NCBI RefSeq assembly: GCF_019097595.1
Contig: NC_080712.1
Span: 19,182,146-19,246,145 of the forward strand
DNA length: 64,000 nt
Direction: 5' to 3'
DNA from: Hemibagrus wyckioides
Taxonomy: Eukaryota > Chordata > Actinopteri > Siluriformes > Bagridae
The number at the start of each line of letters is the position of its first letter. Position 1 is the stretch's first letter. The notes below the pieces were generated by a model that did not search any database, was not told the DNA's origin, and saw only the letters and a program-made list of their open reading frames with translations. Positions 1 to 11,897 of the stretch are shown piece after piece. A program made the translations under genes and the position numbers.

Positions 1-790
1 GAGGAAAAAAAGGTGTCAAATTTCATCTTTCATTCCCTGATATTTACATCTTAATGTGTTAAACAACTTAGACAACTTGGCATCTTTTGTGGCAGACCAT
101 CCTATTTTTAGGTAAACAAAAGGAACAGAATAAAGTTAATAACACCTGATATATGGTTGCATATCCCTTCCTTGCACTAATCAAATCAACTGAGATGGAC
201 GGACATCACAAAACTGTTATATATTCTTCTACTTCATGCTTTTCCAGTGTTGTGATGCAGCTTCTTTCAGTTGCTGTTTGTATTGTTTGGTTTCTCTCTT
301 CAGGTGGTGTGAAATATTGATCAATTGGGTTAAAGTCTGTTGATTGGCATGGCAAGTCTAAAACCTTCCACTTTTTTTCCCCTGATCAAGTCCTTTGTTA
401 TGTTTGCAGTGTGTTTTGTACCATTGTCTTGCTGCATACTGAAGTTCCTCCCAATCCAATTGGATGCATTTCTCTGACAGAATGTTTCTGTACACTTCTG
501 AATTCATTCTGCTGCTACCATCATGAGTTACATCATCAATAATGATTAGTTAGTCTGTTCCAGAAGAAGCCATGCAAGCCCAAGCCATGACAATACTTCC
601 ACTATTTTTCATTGATGAAGTTACTCTTCATTCTAGAACTTTTGTGGCTCATCTCTACATTTCTTATTTCAATAATGCACAAGCCACCAGATGCTACTCT
701 ACACACAAGATGCCTGCTTCAATGAAAGCAGTCAATATGTTCTTCATGACAGCTTTCATTTCCATACTGGTTCAATCGAGAACAAAATAA
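1..790 (-). mobile_element. Tc1-like DNA transposon relic (transposase C-terminal half and 3' end)
   Basis: Read on the minus strand, this stretch follows the second half of a common teleost Tc1-like transposase. Around 438 to 401 it reads MQQDNGTKHTA, a decayed form of the QQDNDPKHTA block that carries the second catalytic aspartate of DD34E transposases. Upstream (about 480-540) is a GSSRMNSEVYRNILS-like segment. The proline-rich block before the final acidic residue lies near 330-360. The left part (1-170) resembles the 3' end of the same family and probably runs off the window edge, so the terminal repeat is not seen. The 5' half, including the helix-turn-helix, is missing beyond about 790. 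No frame is intact and the copy is dead. Family membership is recognised from memory of teleost repeats. Confidence 0.75.
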
Positions 791-1715
791 ACTCAGTGTT
801 AACCTGTTGGGATCTGTAGGAAGGAAAATTGAGTTATATTGCTGATAAAACATGACAGTAATAGCAAATGAGGTTCAGTTATACAAAAGCATTTTTAAGG
901 GCAAGCCAGAGATGTGTCCTTTTGGGAATGGTCTAAATCCTGAAGTCATTTTCAAATCCAAAGTTTAATTTACTCTTTCGCAGTATTTGATGTATGATGG
1001 CAGATCATATTCTGGCAGTCCATCATGACAAATGAGATTACTGCTTTCATTTTTTTTTTCTCTCTTTTCTCTGTACTGTCTGCTTGGGTATTGGGCTCTC
1101 TCTGTGGATAGAACCTGTATAATGTAAATGATGTGAAAGTAAACTTAAGATGAGTGAATCAGCTTGATATGCCACCTATTTTCCCATTCACACATCCTGG
1201 AGCACTGACTGTGCCTAAGGCAGCTGTAAGCTGCTAAAGCTAGTTTAAAATCATAAGCAGATATGACTGAGCTTCTGTGTAAGTCAATACAACTGTGTAA
1301 ATGTGGCATTAGTCCCCATCACTGCTTCCATCAGTCTTTAATCCCTCAAGAATAAATGGTGGGAAAAAATCCTATTTTGGCTTTCTGTATACAGCTAAGA
1401 CTAAAGAAAACCTCAGAACAATGTGTCACACTTGGTGAATCTCTTTACCATCAGCTTTATAACTCCAAAGGACTTTAAAACCCCAGGATATTCAGTCCAG
1501 AGCAAACAGCCCAAACATACACAAACATGGAGTAAATGAATTTATATACTCACACCAAAGTGATACACTTTAGAGACATGAAATATACCTGTCTTTTTAA
1601 TCTAACAGAGTGACTCAGCTCTCCTGATCCTGACCTGCTTTTCCCTTCTGCTTTCCTTATATGGTCAATTTTCTTCTGTACTCGTTACCCTGTAGTTAAT
1701 TACTGTCACCTGTTT
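791..1715. other. Non-coding stretch, no gene seen
   Basis: AT-rich sequence with short T-runs. No open frame with coding character, no splice-flanked exon candidate and no repeat family recognised. Confidence 0.5.
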
Positions 1716-2075
1716 CAGTCTCCCCAAGCCTCCTTCAACCACCCCATTACTGTGTTTCCTCCACTGGCTTCCTGTAGCTTCCTGCATCAGCCTCAAAACA
1801 CTGCTTGCATACAAAAAAAGTACCAGCCCCCACCTACCTAAAGGCAAGTATCACACCCCGCTCTGCACTATGCTCTCTTCGAGCCTCTAGCCAGAGCTTG
1901 ACGTGACCCACCATCCCTCCAGACAAGGAAGACATGCAACAAGTCTGCTGTGTTTTGGCACCCAGGTGGTGAAATGAACTTCCCCTGGCTTACAGAGTCG
2001 CAGGCGGTCTTCAGACAAAAACTCAACACCCAACTCTTTACCAAGCACTTACACAAGCACTGGATTCAATTTAAA
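1716..2075 (+). mobile_element. L2-like LINE fragment, ORF2 C-terminus
   Basis: Plus-strand translation at 1759 gives LHWLPVAS followed by a LLAYK-type segment, the conserved block at the C-terminus of L2/CR1-group reverse-transcriptase ORFs (family form LHWLPV plus LLxYKAL). Further on, about 1950-2000, a frameshifted VLAPR-W-NELP-like segment and a tail rich in KTQ residues match the end of the same ORF. Stops and indels break it, so it is a 5'-truncated dead copy. The 3' UTR with the hexamer tail seen in the copies at 5.1-5.5 kb and 25 kb is absent. L2-like rather than Rex1 is my best guess. Confidence 0.6.
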
Positions 2076-2095
2076 CAAAAAAAGTAATCCACTGG

Positions 2096-2204
<109 letters not shown>

Positions 2205-4224
2205 GAAAATGTACAATAGAAACTATATATTTTTGAAACTATTCATTCTAAAATGTACCAGAGCATTCATAAAAGTTTTTTGTTTGTTTGTTTGTTTTTT
2301 CTTGGTTTATCTTGGTGTCCAATAAATAAGTTGGTTTGATAATAATTAAATGTGGCCGCATGTCTAACAGCATATTTCGTTCTATTTAGGTAGAAAAGTT
2401 AACCCTTCCCTGAGACTTTTTTTTCTTTAATCATTACAGATGGTATCACTTATATCCACTTTATACATCAGACAGCAAAAGTAAGCTGATTCCCTAAAGC
2501 CAACCATTAAGAATAACTGCCAACAGTTGTGGCAGTTACCAAATAGACTGCCACATTTAAGGCACCAAGCCATCATTAAGATTAGGATCCAAACAGACTC
2601 ATCAAATCACAAACATCCAAATGTGGCCCCATCTAAATGTAATACTTATTGAATATGACAACCACAGCCTGCCAACGGGGTCAGAATGAAATAAACTAAC
2701 ATAGTTTTTAATTAGCTTCAAAAAAAGCTGCATTCTAACTCATGGGTGTCATTGTTTTTTCCACCTGATAACAAGATAACATCTTCCATGCTCTAAGTAT
2801 GAGTAGAGAAGATAAGAGTGTGAACACATGCATTAGCTAAGCAATGACTAATCCTAAAGTTATTGCTGTCTACAACATTAGACTGCCAATGTTGCTGTAC
2901 AACACAATGCACTTCCTGAGGTGAAAGGAAGGGTGTTTGGAAGTGGAACAAATAAAGATTGATGATATAATTTGGCAAATTACGATCCCTCCACACACTC
3001 CAATCACTGTTTCATAGGTCTAGTTATTCTGCATTCTTCCTTCACATTGTTTCATGAATCAGAAAATGCATTATTTAAAACATTAACATCTGCAAAAAAG
3101 GATCTTATCAAAACAGGAGACTTTATTTAGAATGATCTGCTTAGGTGAAATATCCTGAAAATATCATACCTTATATATTGCTTAATAATATAGAATGTAT
3201 GGAGTAGAGCGTTTATTAATTACTAGATAACTGCAAGTGCATTCAATTTCGAGTTTGCAGTTCCACTTTAAATAAAAAAACAACCGCTGTTATATAGTCT
3301 GCAATAATAACGAGCATTATACAGAGCTTTTGTATTTTTATTTATTTAATACTTATTGTCAAGCCAAAATTTAGTTGTACTTTATTCAGTAGGCCCACAA
3401 CTGGAAACAAGACCTTGTGACCAAACATGCTTTCAGTTTCTAGACCAAAACACTGGTCATTCAGCAGAAGGTTTAAGCTGCAAACCATGTGTTTGTGTCA
3501 ACTTTTAATCTCAGTAGTAGTAATGAGCTATCCATGTCTTTTGAATTTTATTTTATACTTAACTGACATGGATATTTTGCATGGGTACACACGGGTGCTA
3601 CCAAACATACCAAATACGTAATTTTCTGGAAGAGAATGGTATACTACATTCTCTCACCATCAAGCTGTTTTTTCCTGTATCAACCATCTGGCAGGTCACA
3701 GTGAGGTAAGCCAATATGAGTGAAGACTGCCAAAGACAGCACTTCTATTCATTACCCACTGTGAGATGTAATCAGAGAATGTGGGGAGCTCAAGTCTCTA
3801 ATAACTCAAGTGATTAACCCATCCAGTGAGCTGGACTTTACCACCACAGTGGGCCTGATCATAATCAGCCACATTAAAGACAGCCCTCCTGTCATCACTC
3901 CCAACATTCAAATACATCACAAACTCAATCTGTGGCCACAGCCTGCTGGCTTCATTCATATAATCTCCTCAGTTTTGTCACTTATTAACCAACATGTAGT
4001 CTGAGATGTAGCTCCTTTATTATTCATCTGCTGATATTTTTTGTGTTTTTGTGCTCTGTTTTCTGATCACTGCCTTTGTCTTTTAACCTTCATACCAAAT
4101 TTAATCGCTGCATACATTTTGCAAATGTTTTAAATGATACATTACATTATACTTTTTGTCTGGTTACTATAAGAATATGACAAGGCTTTTCTTGCTGATA
4201 TTTTATAAATAACATCCAGCATCT
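2205..4224. other. Non-coding stretch, no gene seen
   Basis: AT-rich, with a short (TTTG)n stutter near 2280. Small open frames exist around 3430-3620 and 3810-4000 but show no recognisable domain and no convincing splice context. No repeat family was identified with confidence. Confidence 0.45.
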
Positions 4225-4333
4225 AGGGTAATACAGTGACACAGCTGTTAGCATTCCTGCCTTTAGTTCCAAGGTCCCCTGTTCAATCCTCAGCTCAGGT
4301 CACTGTCTGTGTGGAGTTTCATATGATTCACAC
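4225..4333 (+). mobile_element. DANA/HE1-type tRNA-derived SINE, head fragment
   Basis: Starts with a tRNA-like head of the kind 'cagtggctcagtgg-tagc', here diverged to acagtgacacagctgttagc. It continues through a B-box-like GTTCAATCC at 4281 and then into the body signature 'ctgtgtggagtttca'. The copy is truncated soon after that motif. This tRNA-related head joined to a 'tgtggagttt-catgttct' body is diagnostic of the V-SINE/DANA group in teleosts. Confidence 0.75.
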
Positions 4334-4365
4334 ATTATAGCAGCAGCAGCAAAAGAATAGTGTTC

Positions 4366-4697
4366 TATCTATTCATCAATCCATTGAGTACACCACTTTT
4401 CCTACTGGGATCATGGGGAACCTAGAGCCTATCCCAGGAGATTTGGGGCACAAGGCAGAGTACAGCCTGGACAGGATGCTAGTCTGTCACAGGGCATACA
4501 ATCATACACAAACTGACACACCCATTCACACACTACAGACAGTTTAGAGATGCCAGTAAGCCTACAACGTATGTCTTTGGAAAACTGGAGTACCCGGAGT
4601 AAATCCCTGACATGGGGAGAGCATGCAAACTCCACACATAAGTGGCAGAGGAGGGAATCGAACCCTTAACCCTGTAGTTGTGAGGCAAGTGTTGGCA
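4366..4697 (-). mobile_element. DANA/HE1-type SINE, near full length, inverted
   Basis: Reverse orientation: the 3' tail lies on the left (ttcatcaatccattgag), the body in the middle (block near 4480-4530 reading as the reverse of 'cacacattcacac' and 'agactggcatcc'), and the tRNA-like head on the right. The B-box appears as GGAATCGAACC near 4653. Together with the plus-strand fragment at 4225-4333 it forms a tail-to-tail pair separated by about 30 bases. Confidence 0.8.
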
Positions 4698-5089
4698 GTA
4701 AGAAATAGTCAAAAATAATAAAATAAATGTACACACTAAATTTATAAATAGTAGTAAAAGTAATGTAAACTGTAAATACTAGTCTGCTGAGTTAATGTAA
4801 GTTTTGGCAAAGAATAACAACAGATATGCAGGAAAGTAGTTATGATGAGCAGAGCATCCATAATTAGTTGAGTAATGCATGAATATAGTGAGTTAGAAAC
4901 AACACGGTAAAAAACAAAAATGCAAACAAAAGTCCAGATACAGTGGTAAACTGTTGGGGGGAAAAAAAACCTGTACCATTCCTTGCAAAAAATTTTTTTA
5001 AAAAGCTTGTTTTTATTCTAGCATCCAAGAAATTTACCAAGCTGGCCATCTCTGTCCTGAAATTAATACACTTTGCAGTCAAGCTGATC
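4698..5089. other. Non-coding stretch
   Basis: No recognisable gene or repeat; A-rich stretches around 4910-5000. It could include degraded 5' sequence of the LINE that follows, but nothing diagnostic is visible. Confidence 0.4.
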
Positions 5090-5497
5090 TGTATTACTCA
5101 TGTGTACATTTGGTCACATTTGTGGGTCTGTTGCTCCACCGGTTCCACCATCTCTCAGGGTTCAAGGAAGATATGCATCACGACTCGTCTCTGTTCCAGC
5201 ACCTAGGTTTTGGAATGAACTCCCCCTAGATATCTGAACAGCCAAGTCACTGGTCTTCAAAAAACGGGTGAAGACCTACCTCTTGCTGAAATACTTAAAC
5301 TATCACTTCTTTTTTTTTAAAGATACTTGACTGTATGCTCTTGATATATTACCTCCCAACAGAGTTTTAGACTGATGGGTTTCTTAGTCTGTGACCTAGT
5401 GAACCAGTATTTATGTATTCACTGATAGAGATTTCAAAAGCACTTTTGTAAGTCTGAATAAGAGCAACAGCCAAATGCTGTAAATGTACATGTAAAT
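5090..5497 (+). mobile_element. L2-like LINE 3' end (ORF2 C-terminus, 3' UTR and hexamer tail)
   Basis: From about 5193 the plus strand reads VPAPRFWNELPLDI, then a stop, then SLVFKKRVKTYLLLKY. This is the typical last segment of L2-type ORF2 (APRLWNSLP ... FKSxLKTxLF). It is followed by a 3' UTR ending near 5430-5497 in 'gtaagtctgaataagagcaa' and an imperfect tail of TGTAAA-like units. That tail is the well-known teleost L2/SINE tail 'gataagagcgtctgc-aaatg-cgtaaatgtaa'. The same end recurs at 24983-25240 (minus) and as a short tail at 56336-56412. Confidence 0.75.
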
Positions 5498-6087
5498 TTT
5501 ATTCATTTTGTGGGCTATTACTACAATAACCTTGAGGTGAAAGTGTACTGTGGCATTTCATGAGCCATCACCATGTGTGCTGTGTTCCTGTACAGTGATA
5601 AAATTATCAACAGGGATTGAGATTTAACAACATGGTAAACACTTCAATGTGATGTTCCACTGGTATTCTTGTATATGTAAGTTTTCCGCATTGCTCACAC
5701 TTGTGTTCTATAGATTTTTTTTTTTTGTGTGTGTGTCTGTGTGTGTGTAAATATACTCTGCTGGTTATTAATAGCCAACCAGTTAAAAAACCTGCATTTA
5801 TTTATGAAGTGTATTTCTGCTTCTTCTGCTGCTGCTCTTCCAACTGTTCCTTTGTATAATTTTATTGATAAAAATGCTTAAAGTTTGTAGCTTATTTTTT
5901 TAATAAAATGAGCAGTGCAAGGGGATGTGTAAAGAAATAAAATGGGTTGGTGACAAATTTTCCTTTTCCTTCCAATTTGTCATAATTGAATAGTTAGTTG
6001 TGAGAAAGCTACAATTGACACTGAGTAATGATTTTTATCTCTTTCATAGGTTGATTGTCTCAATTTATTTTGCTTGTTTTTTGTTTG

Positions 6088-6089
<2 letters not shown>
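5498..6089. other. Non-coding stretch with interrupted (TG)n near 5725-5750
   Basis: AT-rich sequence. A T-run followed by a short interrupted (TG)n tract lies at about 5716-5750. No gene seen. Confidence 0.5.

Positions 6090-6131
<42 letters not shown>
6090..6131 (+). repeat. (TTA)n microsatellite
   Basis: About 14 uninterrupted units of TTA followed by a short CT run. Confidence 0.97.
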
Positions 6132-6132
<1 letters not shown>

Positions 6133-6339
6133 TCTCTCTAGTTTACCACCTCACTATACCTAGCCTTCCAAAAGGGTCATATAACAGGAAATATTGCACA
6201 GCTGCTCTTAAAGGTGTGGAGGTGGGTGTGATTAGGAAGATTCTGGGTTTTTTTTTTTTTTTTATTGTATGCAGTGTGAGTTGTGCTTTCGCTGATTGTC
6301 ATGTGTAACCACTTATAATATCATTGGCTAGACCAGTGC

Positions 6340-6900
6340 TCTCTGTAGGTCTGTAGTGTTTTATGTCATGTAACGCAACATCATTCACTGCAGCCAACAT
6401 GGCTGCCATGGACTATAACTCCCAGCAGCTACCAACACTCCCTAGCTCACAGTCACCAGTCTTTTATTGTGGTCACCCGTGTTTTATTATTTATGTTTGT
6501 TTGGTAGACTATAAAAGCAATTTTGTTTCAGTTCCGTGTTGTGAGGTATTTACTCTTCTTTTGGTCTGTGGTGTTACTTACCCTGTTTGAATAATTCTGT
6601 GATTTTTCCGGGTTTTGAACTTTGTTTGGTTTTCCAACTTTGATTCTAGCCGTGATATACCTGTTTGATCCTCTTGACCTTTGCCTGTTTTTGACACAAG
6701 TTTGCAAAACCGTTTGGATTTATGTTTTGATTTTTTTTTTTTTACTATGCTCATAATTTTCACATTCCAATACTTTTTTGACTCTTTCATTTCCTTTGAC
6801 TTTTTTCTTTATTAAAGCCTTGTATATTGTATTATTTCTTTATGTAAGCCTTTGCATCCTACCTTCTGACACTGATTCATGACATGTCAAGTGAATGTGT
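6340..6900 (+). mobile_element. Solo-LTR-like or non-autonomous repeat
   Basis: Contains the 'ggactataactcccagcagc' opening seen in many teleost dispersed repeats, then a TATA-like ctataaaagc at about 6511, pyrimidine-rich 'ctgtttttgac' repeats, and a polyadenylation-like attaaagcc near 6812. This promoter-then-poly(A) order is what a long terminal repeat looks like, but no TG...CA ends or flanking duplication could be fixed. Similar architecture occurs at 8336-8640 and, on the other strand, at 10265-10720 and 12061-12348. It could also be a non-autonomous DNA element. Confidence 0.35.
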
Positions 6901-8335
6901 GTCTGGTGGTAATTTATGGCATTCTTTTCTTTTGTCACCCCAGTGTTTACTGTGTGACATTCTATAATTTTTTTAGGTGAGGCATGTAACTGCATAAGCA
7001 AAATAAAATCTTCCCACTTATTGGACCTTTGTCTTGTTCTCATGAATTTAGTTGAACAGCCTAGCAGGAAACCCTGGCTTATTTTGGGATTCCCTACTCA
7101 AATAAAACAACTGAAGTGGATTAGTCTGCGCACTGTGAAGTGTTACACAGTTTCATATATTCATGTGTAGGTGTACGAAAACAAAGGGGATAGCGGTTAT
7201 ATATAGTTGGATAAAGAGGAAAGTGATGCTCCCTGTAAGCCTGCACAGCTTTTTCAGAAATGAAGTGTTCAACAAGCAGTCAATCCATCTTTAGTGCTAT
7301 ACACAACATGGCATCAGTTTCTGCAGACTTGCTGACTATGTTTGCAGTAAGCAAAAATGACATGCTATAATAGAAGTCAATCCCTCTCATTTACTCCCCC
7401 AATATGTCTTTTAAAGTGACAACCGTCTGTAATTCAAGCCAAAGCTCCATCATACATATTACTTCTCTTGAGTCCATGGGTTTCCCCTTGTTGATGTAAG
7501 ACATTTTCTCATGCCACATGTTGTATTTGTTAATTTGCGATAAACCCCTGTGGATCCCCAAACCCAAAACATTTTCATTTGACATCAGCATTTTCATGAC
7601 ATGACAATCCTTTCATGAGCTATTTCAATGAGTGTCCTAATCTTTTCCTCATTCTACTCAATGAAGCCAGTGATTCAATTCCTTTTAATTTAAAGCTGTT
7701 ACAGCATGTGTGGTATAATTCAACAGGAAAATAGTCTCCTGACTGGTTACCATGTTACCATGGTGATTTTTTTTAGCTGGTCATTACAGTGTATTTATTT
7801 TAGTAGAAGCTAAAGCTTCTATAAAGCTAACCTTTAGCCAAAATAATTGCTTACAGGAGTTTAATGTGCTCATGTCTCACATACTCCTTTGTGCTTGAAG
7901 AACAGATGTTCATTTTAGATGTTCAAATGATGAATAAATGTTATGAATATTTTAAAATGTAGGTGAAAGTTGTCCGTTTAATGAGGCATTTAAAAAGGAA
8001 ATGGGTAGTGGCTGGCAAATGCGCAAAGTAAAGTGCAAATTTTATTGTAAAGCAAATTTATCCTGAAACACAATAACTGCCATTAAGAAATTTTATAATG
8101 ATACTAGCTAGCTAGCTAACAACCCTAATTAAGCTAGCTATTTAAAGATCTGTAACATCAAGGTAGCTAGCCAGCTAATATTAGCAAGCATAAAGAAATA
8201 AATAAATAATAAACACACTAGATAAAACTAGATAAAAAGCCAGTCAGTAGCTGTGTTTATTATATCTTGTTTTGTGTGTGTGTCTGTGTGTGTTTATTTA
8301 AGTTGATTTGTGAGCGTCATTTTATTGTCATTATG
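6901..8335. other. Non-coding stretch; AGCT-rich patch near 8105-8180
   Basis: Mostly unassigned AT-rich DNA. Near 8105-8180 the tetramer agct recurs several times on both sides of a short spacer (gctagctagctaac ... ggtagctagccagc). This could be the ends of a tiny inverted-repeat element. A short interrupted (TG)n sits at 8272-8292. Confidence 0.4.
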
Positions 8336-8640
8336 GTGGACCTACACTACCCATAAGCCACAGCACATCATATGACCAAGTCAGGGGCCTCATTGGTCAC
8401 TCACTCGTTTCTCCTAATTGGTATCACTATTTAAGTTTTGGAGTGTGTGTGTCAAGCTTTGTCATTTGCTGCCATGGTATTGCTTATAGTCTGTATGTTC
8501 CTTGTCTCATGCTCATTGCATCTGTTTATTTATTTTTTTGTTTTAACATTGTCGTTGTTACAGAAACACATAAACCACCTGTATTTGCTTCCATCTCCAC
8601 AAACAGTACCTGACAATGAACAGCAGGGATGGAGTGTTCC
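8336..8640 (+). mobile_element. Solo-LTR-like repeat, weak
   Basis: Begins with a 'ggacctacactacccataa' segment that parallels the opening of the element at 6.4 kb, followed by an AT-rich middle and pyrimidine-rich tail. No ends or poly(A) signal are certain. Listed because of the shared opening only. Confidence 0.25.
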
Positions 8641-9354
8641 AGTTGCACCAAAAACGTAATTATGCTTTGGGCAGATCAAAGATCTATTATCTCAAACCAA
8701 ACACTTCATAGCAATATAACAACATCCCACTAATAAGCTATTACACTATCTTACATCTAATATACTCAGAACTGAAGGTAACATCAGAAGGTAGTGAGCA
8801 TTACAAGCTAGGTGTAGAAAGGTGTTTGGTGTCTGATCAACACTATAATCCTGCCATGAAGACATTCAGTGTGTGTGTGTGTGTCTCATTTGTGATGCTC
8901 TTAGAACCTTTTCCCACCTGCACCCTGACCTACAAACCATCAGAGCTCTATTTTACCTGAGAGCTGTCAAAAGAAAAGCACTGTGCCCCTTTTACTCATC
9001 TCAGCACAAGGTTGAACAGTTTATTAATCATATCTTTGGATAAAAGTTTATGGTTGAATCACTAAAATTTTTACAGCATAATGCAAAGTGTTGATCATTC
9101 TAGGATGATGAAAAATGAAAATGTGAAACCTTGCATGAATGTGAAAAACAATGAAAAACAATCTTTAAGGAAAATGTGGGAGTTATTAAGCGTGTTTCTT
9201 GCCCTGATATTGTCACTTTGATCTCCTGCATTACCAGCCTGGCAATTCTGCTTCTTCAATATCGTTCAAACTATACACTCTGCTTTAATTAGGTGCCAGA
9301 AGCAAATTAAATTTGGACAAGGAAAATTGCTACACTCAAATATTATAGTCAGGC
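8641..9354. other. Non-coding stretch with short (TG)n at 8871-8884
   Basis: No gene seen. The segment near 8890-8990 has a LINE-like flavour (a possible degraded reverse-transcriptase region), but not enough to call. Confidence 0.4.
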
Positions 9355-9480
9355 TTTCAACATTGTTGTTCCATCAAAACTAATCCTCAAAGTGCTGGAT
9401 GTGGGACTCAGCACTACTATTTCCCAACCAGATTCTTAGACTTTCTTATGAGCAGACCTATGCATTTTATTTGAATAGGT
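9355..9480 (+). mobile_element. Rex1/Jockey-group LINE ORF2, reverse-transcriptase fragment (5' part)
   Basis: Plus-strand reading from 9359 gives NIVVPSKLILKVLDVGLSTT, then an RFLDFLMSRP-like segment after a frameshift. This is the reverse-transcriptase block with consensus form NTVxPSKLxxKLxxLGLS ... WILDFLTxRPQ. The frame stops making sense at about 9470, where another LINE 3' end begins. The missing continuation resumes at 9656, so the two pieces belong to one interrupted copy. Confidence 0.6.
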
Positions 9481-9655
9481 TATTTTTTTACTCTTTAGCC
9501 CTTAGTTCTGTGATATCTTATGTAGCTCTGTGTCTTTATTCAGCACCAGGGTCCCGGAAGACAGTTGATACACTATGTGATTTCACTATCTATGCATCTG
9601 CTATATATGGCCGAAATGACAATAACAGCCTCTGGACTTGACTTGACTTGACTCA
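9481..9655 (+). mobile_element. LINE 3' end with (TTGAC)n tail, inserted in another LINE
   Basis: Carries the teleost LINE 3'-UTR signature 'agcaccagggtcc' followed by 'tgctatatatggccgaaatg', a polyadenylation-like aataac, and a terminal short array ttgacttgacttgac. The host LINE reads into this segment from the left and resumes directly to its right, so this copy landed later. Flanking target duplication could not be delimited. The clade of this 3' end was not settled. Confidence 0.6.
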
Positions 9656-10135
9656 GAGTGTAATATTTCCTCCACCCAGATCCTCAACACATGCACCCCA
9701 AAATGTAGTGTGCTGAGGTCTACTACTCTTCTCTTAGTTGACCTATGACTAAGGAGCCAGACACAGCTCTCATCCCACCATAAAATATATAGAAGACACT
9801 GTCACAGATGACCTGATCTCCAACAATAATGAGACGGCTTACAGGGAGCAGGTCAAGACACTTGACAGAGTAGTGTCAGGACAGTAATTTGTCTTCTAGT
9901 GTCAGGGTGACTAAAAGCCTGTCTTTGACTTGAGAAATTAGGAAGTTGATCACGCGCTCATTTACATCACAGAGGATGCTGTGGAGATTGTTCATAGTTT
10001 CTCTATTATCAGAGCCTCCATCATCACTGACTTCACATCATATCACAGCTATTATCAGAAGGCCTACCAGTGCTATTTCTTCCACTTAAACATCAACTTC
10101 TAAATAGGCACCATCACAACTAGTCTTAGACACAT
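9656..10135 (+). mobile_element. Rex1/Jockey-group LINE ORF2, reverse-transcriptase fragment (3' part)
   Basis: Continues the copy interrupted at 9480. Near 9700-9740 a VLRSTTLLLVDL segment corresponds to the VLSPLLFTLLTxDC block that precedes the active-site ADDT motif. At 9808 the frame reads DDLISNNNETAYREQVKTLD, matching the family form GLISNNDETAYREEV. Later pieces resemble the 'kaYQRlfFLR' region. Several frameshifts and stops; a dead copy truncated before its own 3' end. Confidence 0.65.
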
Positions 10136-10264
10136 CTTGGTTTAGCAACTGTTGAGGCTGGCAATGTCAACATATGTCATTGAGGACAGTAATTACCTTG
10201 TGAATAGGCTGTTCTTTAGTGTTTGGAAGTGGTAGGCTGATGTCATTATTTAGGACAAATAGGA

Positions 10265-10720
10265 GGAAATGTGGATACAAGCACATGAAGGTTTTAATAA
10301 AAAAATAACTGGGAAAAAACACATGCTACCCATTTATCAAGCAGCTATCAAACATGGAACATGAACCATGAACCAAGAAACAAAGACACAAGAACAAAAT
10401 GACCAAGAACAAAAGATGTAAAAATAACAGTGTGATTATGTAATAACAAGACACAGTGACATGGATAACAGACTGAAAAAAAATGAAGTAATAGAGAAGC
10501 ATAGAAAATGAGAACAATAGCAAAAAGTTGTGGAAAACTGAGAAAAAGTAGCACTTAAGATGCTAGTGACTTGCAGTGAGATGGCTGATTCAAGTGTGGA
10601 TGTGCTGCATAATATTTATCGAAGCAAATAAAAGACATAAGAAAAACAGGCAGAGTTTAGCTGAGAATCAGGAAACACTATAAGAGACAGCATTCATGAG
10701 ATTTGTTCTACTAAAATCTG
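10265..10720 (-). mobile_element. LTR-like repeat, minus strand
   Basis: On the minus strand this is pyrimidine-rich, with repeated 'ttgttcttgg' and 'cttggttcatg' wording and a final 'gatagctgcttgataaatg' that looks like the end of an LTR with a weak poly(A) signal. It resembles the plus-strand stretches at 6.4 and 8.3 kb in style rather than base by base. Boundaries are approximate. Confidence 0.3.
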
Positions 10721-11897
10721 GCAGAATCTGTAGCACTGTAGCCACAAGATTTAGAGACAGATTTAACCTTTGGCCCATTAGGTTTTCAATGAGACATTTT
10801 TACTAGTAGCTTTGATTGTTTTCCATTAACATCCCATGCAAGATAAATATGGGTTGCTGCTACTAAACAGTCAACCATAATTTAATGGTGACAGCAAACA
10901 GTTTTGGACAGTGGTGCACAACATCATGTTTTGAAGCCAAAAATGATTCAGTATACTTAACTGAATAAAGAAATGGAGAGGATTTACATTATGGAAGAAA
11001 AACATTATCTTATCTTGATCTTATCTTATTAAGATCAAGTATAATTAAATGATTTTGTATTATTGTGTAATTGTGTCCTTCTCTCTCCTACAGAAATAGT
11101 TTGGGACATCTGTTAGGCAGTCCCTCTAGGATTTCCAGATTATGTGATCACAGACGTTAGTGCAAAATCAAGCCAACTTTTTACTGCAGATTTTTTACAG
11201 ATTTAGGCCAAGACATGTGACAACACCATCATCACAAAACACATTCAGCCAAAACCCTCTTCAATTCACATGCATCAAACATGAATATAGCTAACATTGA
11301 AACTAATTACATGTTTTGTCACTGCTATTAGTTTAAAAGAAGAATCCTGTGTTTGCAATTTTGGCAATTCATGTAGATTTCCAAAGAAATATTTTGAAAA
11401 AAAAAAGCTACAGCATTATCAAGCATTTTTAGCTACAAGTCACTGCTCTCTTTCTGATAAATCAAATAAAAATGATAACGAGAAATAATAATAATAATAA
11501 CCAACAACAATAACATGGCATTTCTCCCATCTATTCATTTTGATTTCCTTGAAATTGACTGATGTAAGTTTAATGATGTCTTGCATCTAATCATCATTCT
11601 CATTCTATTTTGCTCAAAGACAAACACAAGTACATTAGAGGACACTTTGTTTCAGGATTACACACACAAGCAAAAACAACAACAAGAACAAAAACCCAAT
11701 GACAGGCTCAGACTGCATGTAACAAATTGGTGTGTGGTGTATGATTTAGAGGAAAATCATAAAGTTCGTGCCAGTGTGCAGAGCAGGTGATCTGTCTATG
11801 ATCAATGATCAGATCGTTTATTTCCCAGCATAAGTACTGTAAACGACAGGTGCACTGGTGCAGTTCAAATAAATATAAAAACAAAACATTATGATTA
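10721..11897. other. Non-coding stretch, no gene seen
   Basis: AT-rich; short (AAT)n near 11485-11500. No feature supported. Confidence 0.5.

Noticed and set aside
3810..4004. Frame reading GLIIISHIKDSPPVI as a possible LINE fragment
   Set aside because: Only a weak resemblance to the GLISNNDET block; no neighbouring block supports it.
4429..4736. Minus-strand frames of about 68 codons
   Set aside because: They lie within an inverted SINE.
10326..10554. Two overlapping minus-strand hydrophobic frames suggesting membrane proteins
   Set aside because: Pyrimidine-rich LTR-like sequence yields Leu/Phe-rich translations in any frame; no start context or conservation.
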